Positions 5,043 through 6,252 of a stretch of 6,252 nt of DNA are shown piece after piece. Position 1 is the stretch's first letter. Each line of letters starts with the position of its first letter. Location: positions 1-6,252 of the forward strand of contig JAEDKI010000121.1 of NCBI GenBank assembly GCA_016295895.1, given 5' to 3'. A program made the translations under genes and the position numbers. Below the pieces are notes generated by a model. It searched no databases and was not told the origin of the DNA. It saw nothing but the letters and a program-made list of their open reading frames with translations. Origin of the DNA: Clostridiaceae bacterium (lineage in GTDB: Bacteria > Bacillota > Clostridia > Oscillospirales > Acutalibacteraceae).

Positions 5043-6252
5043 ATGAAAAAAACGGTTTTTTCCGTTGTTTGTGCGGCGCTTGCCGTCTGCTTTTTGCTTT
5101 CCTCCTGTGATTCTGCAGAGTTTATCCGACCCGTTAATTCGCTGATCTCTCCTCCGGTTTATTACGAAGAATATGCGGAGCTTGTTGAAGCGTTTAACGA
5201 TAAAGTCAGCAAAAATGCTTCGCTTTGCAGCCCCAATAAGGGCGAACATCGTTCTGCAATCGTTGTTGAAGATCTGGATTCCGACGGCGAGACGGAGGCT
5301 TTGATATTTTATATCGACAGCACCGACCCTTCGGTTGCAAGAATGCACTATTTTGATATCGTTGACGGCAGGTGGATATCCTGCGGAGATTTTACGGGCT
5401 ACGGCAATGAGGTTGAAAAGCTTGTTATTACGGATATGGATTCCGACGGCAGCAGCGAACTTGTTGTTATCTGGAGAGTCTCGGGCGTTGCGTCAAACAG
5501 CATTATGTCGGTTTACCGTTCTCAGCTTAAATCAGATGAATATAAAGAGATTTCCAACGAGGCGTGCTCGGTCTGCGAAGTTGTTGATATTGACAGCGAC
5601 TCAAGAAAAGAAATATTCTTTATCAGTCAGACTCAGACAGACGGAATAATTCAGAGGCTTGCAAGAGTAATGAAACTCTCGGGTAATGAGGTTGTGTTAA
5701 TGGGTGAAACGAAGATTGACCCCAACATCAGCGCCTACACCTCGTTTAAAACCGAAAAAGTGTCGGGCGATTCACCGCTGAGAATTTATGTTGACGCTTT
5801 AAAAGGCGAATCGCAGATGATAACCGAACTGATTTATTGGGACAAAGATAAGTCCGAGCTTTGCGCTCCGCTTCTTGACCCCGAAACTCTGACGAATACC
5901 TCAACGCTCCGTTATCAGCCCATAGCCTGCGCCGATATCAATAACGACGGCATAATTGATATCCCCGTTCAGAGAAGCTTGCTTGCAACGGGCGACGATT
6001 CCGCAACCACGGTTACGGAGAGTATTTATATTACCGAATGGATTGATTTTATTTCGGGAAATGCAGAAACGGTTCAGAATGCTCTTGTTAATTATACCGA
6101 CGGATACATGATTTGTCTTGAGAAAAAAGAAATTGAAACAACGGGCATCAGAAATTACGGTTCTCAGAGCTGTTGGGTTGTTTATAAGACGGACGGCGAG
6201 GGCAATTCCGTCGGCGAGCTTTATTCCGTTTTGAAAATCGATGCCGAAAGAT
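5043..6252 (+). CDS. Lipoprotein with repeated DxDxDG-type loops, possible beta-propeller (3' end outside window)
   Basis: I do not recognise a specific family or function. The reading frame from ATG 5043 has no stop through the right edge, giving 403 visible residues. Residues 1-22 form a lipoprotein signal: MKKT, a hydrophobic core, and the lipobox LSSC with C22 as the lipidated cysteine, so the mature protein should be attached to the outer face of the membrane. Four acidic loops recur: DLDSDGETE (77-85), DMDSDGSSE (131-139), DIDSDSRKE (182-190) and DINNDGIID (298-306), each followed by a hydrophobic strand. A degenerate copy without the loop is plausible near 239-252 (ending RIYVDA), which would make the spacing about 51-58 residues throughout. 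This resembles VCBS/FG-GAP propeller blades with calcium-binding loops. It has its own promoter and ribosome binding site. No catalytic motif was seen. Possible roles are extracellular binding or envelope sensing, but this is only inference. Confidence 0.88.
   Translation, partial: MKKTVFSVVCAALAVCFLLSSCDSAEFIRPVNSLISPPVYYEEYAELVEAFNDKVSKNASLCSPNKGEHRSAIVVEDLDSDGETEALIFYIDSTDPSVARMHYFDIVDGRWISCGDFTGYGNEVEKLVITDMDSDGSSELVVIWRVSGVASNSIMSVYRSQLKSDEYKEISNEACSVCEVVDIDSDSRKEIFFISQTQTDGIIQRLARVMKLSGNEVVLMGETKIDPNISAYTSFKTEKVSGDSPLRIYVDALKGESQMITELIYWDKDKSELCAPLLDPETLTNTSTLRYQPIACADINNDGIIDIPVQRSLLATGDDSATTVTESIYITEWIDFISGNAETVQNALVNYTDGYMICLEKKEIETTGIRNYGSQSCWVVYKTDGEGNSVGELYSVLKIDAER

Noticed and set aside
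4956..5348. Minus-strand open frame of 130 codons over the lipoprotein start and promoter
   Set aside because: The plus strand has a consensus promoter, ribosome binding site and signal peptide here; the reverse frame has none.
5335..5649. Plus-strand open frame of 104 codons inside the lipoprotein gene
   Set aside because: It lies in another frame of a gene with clear lipoprotein and loop-repeat structure, and has no ribosome binding site or recognisable product.
1..6252. CRISPR array, tRNA, rRNA, insertion sequence or phage element
   Set aside because: No direct repeat arrays, cloverleaf-like sequences, transposase or phage genes were seen on either strand.

Overview
The window looks like ordinary chromosomal DNA from a low-to-moderate GC Firmicute, most likely a class Clostridia gut-type anaerobe (Oscillospiraceae/Ruminococcaceae-like). 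This rests on strong AAGGAG-type ribosome binding sites, sigma-A promoters with extended -10 elements, the Gram-positive CdaA/CdaR pair, a DUF4093-type RNase M5 and a short lipoprotein signal ending in LSSC. The genus cannot be told from the sequence. All seven genes lie on the + strand.

Region 1 (2-2603) is a tightly packed run of four genes: the C-terminal end of a ComEC-like DNA-uptake protein (5' end outside the window), holA (DNA polymerase III delta subunit, the clamp-loader arm), an RNase M5-like Toprim protein, and ispF (MEP isoprenoid pathway). Gaps are 23 nt, 3 nt and a 4-nt ATGA overlap, so they are probably co-transcribed. No promoter or convincing terminator was found inside or just after the run.

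Region 2 (2604-4916) is the cyclic di-AMP module. A 114-nt gap carries a good sigma-A promoter, followed by cdaA (membrane diadenylate cyclase) and cdaR (YbbR-domain regulator) overlapping by ATGA, closed by a strong intrinsic terminator. In many Firmicutes glmM follows these two genes; here the transcription unit ends without it. The module senses or sets c-di-AMP, which controls potassium and osmolyte transport and cell-wall homeostasis.

Region 3 (4917-6252) starts with a 51-nt block of only A and T, then a consensus TATAAT promoter, a strong ribosome binding site and an unidentified lipoprotein. That gene is open at the window's right edge. It repeats a DxDxDG-type loop at a spacing of roughly 50-58 residues, which suggests an extracellular beta-propeller. 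This is the least explained gene here.

I see no tRNA, rRNA, CRISPR array, insertion sequence, phage gene or riboswitch. Most of the window is housekeeping. The points worth a second look are the lipoprotein, the apparent loss of metal ligands in the ComEC C-terminal domain, the separation of cdaA-cdaR from glmM, and the altered motif in the RNase M5-like protein.
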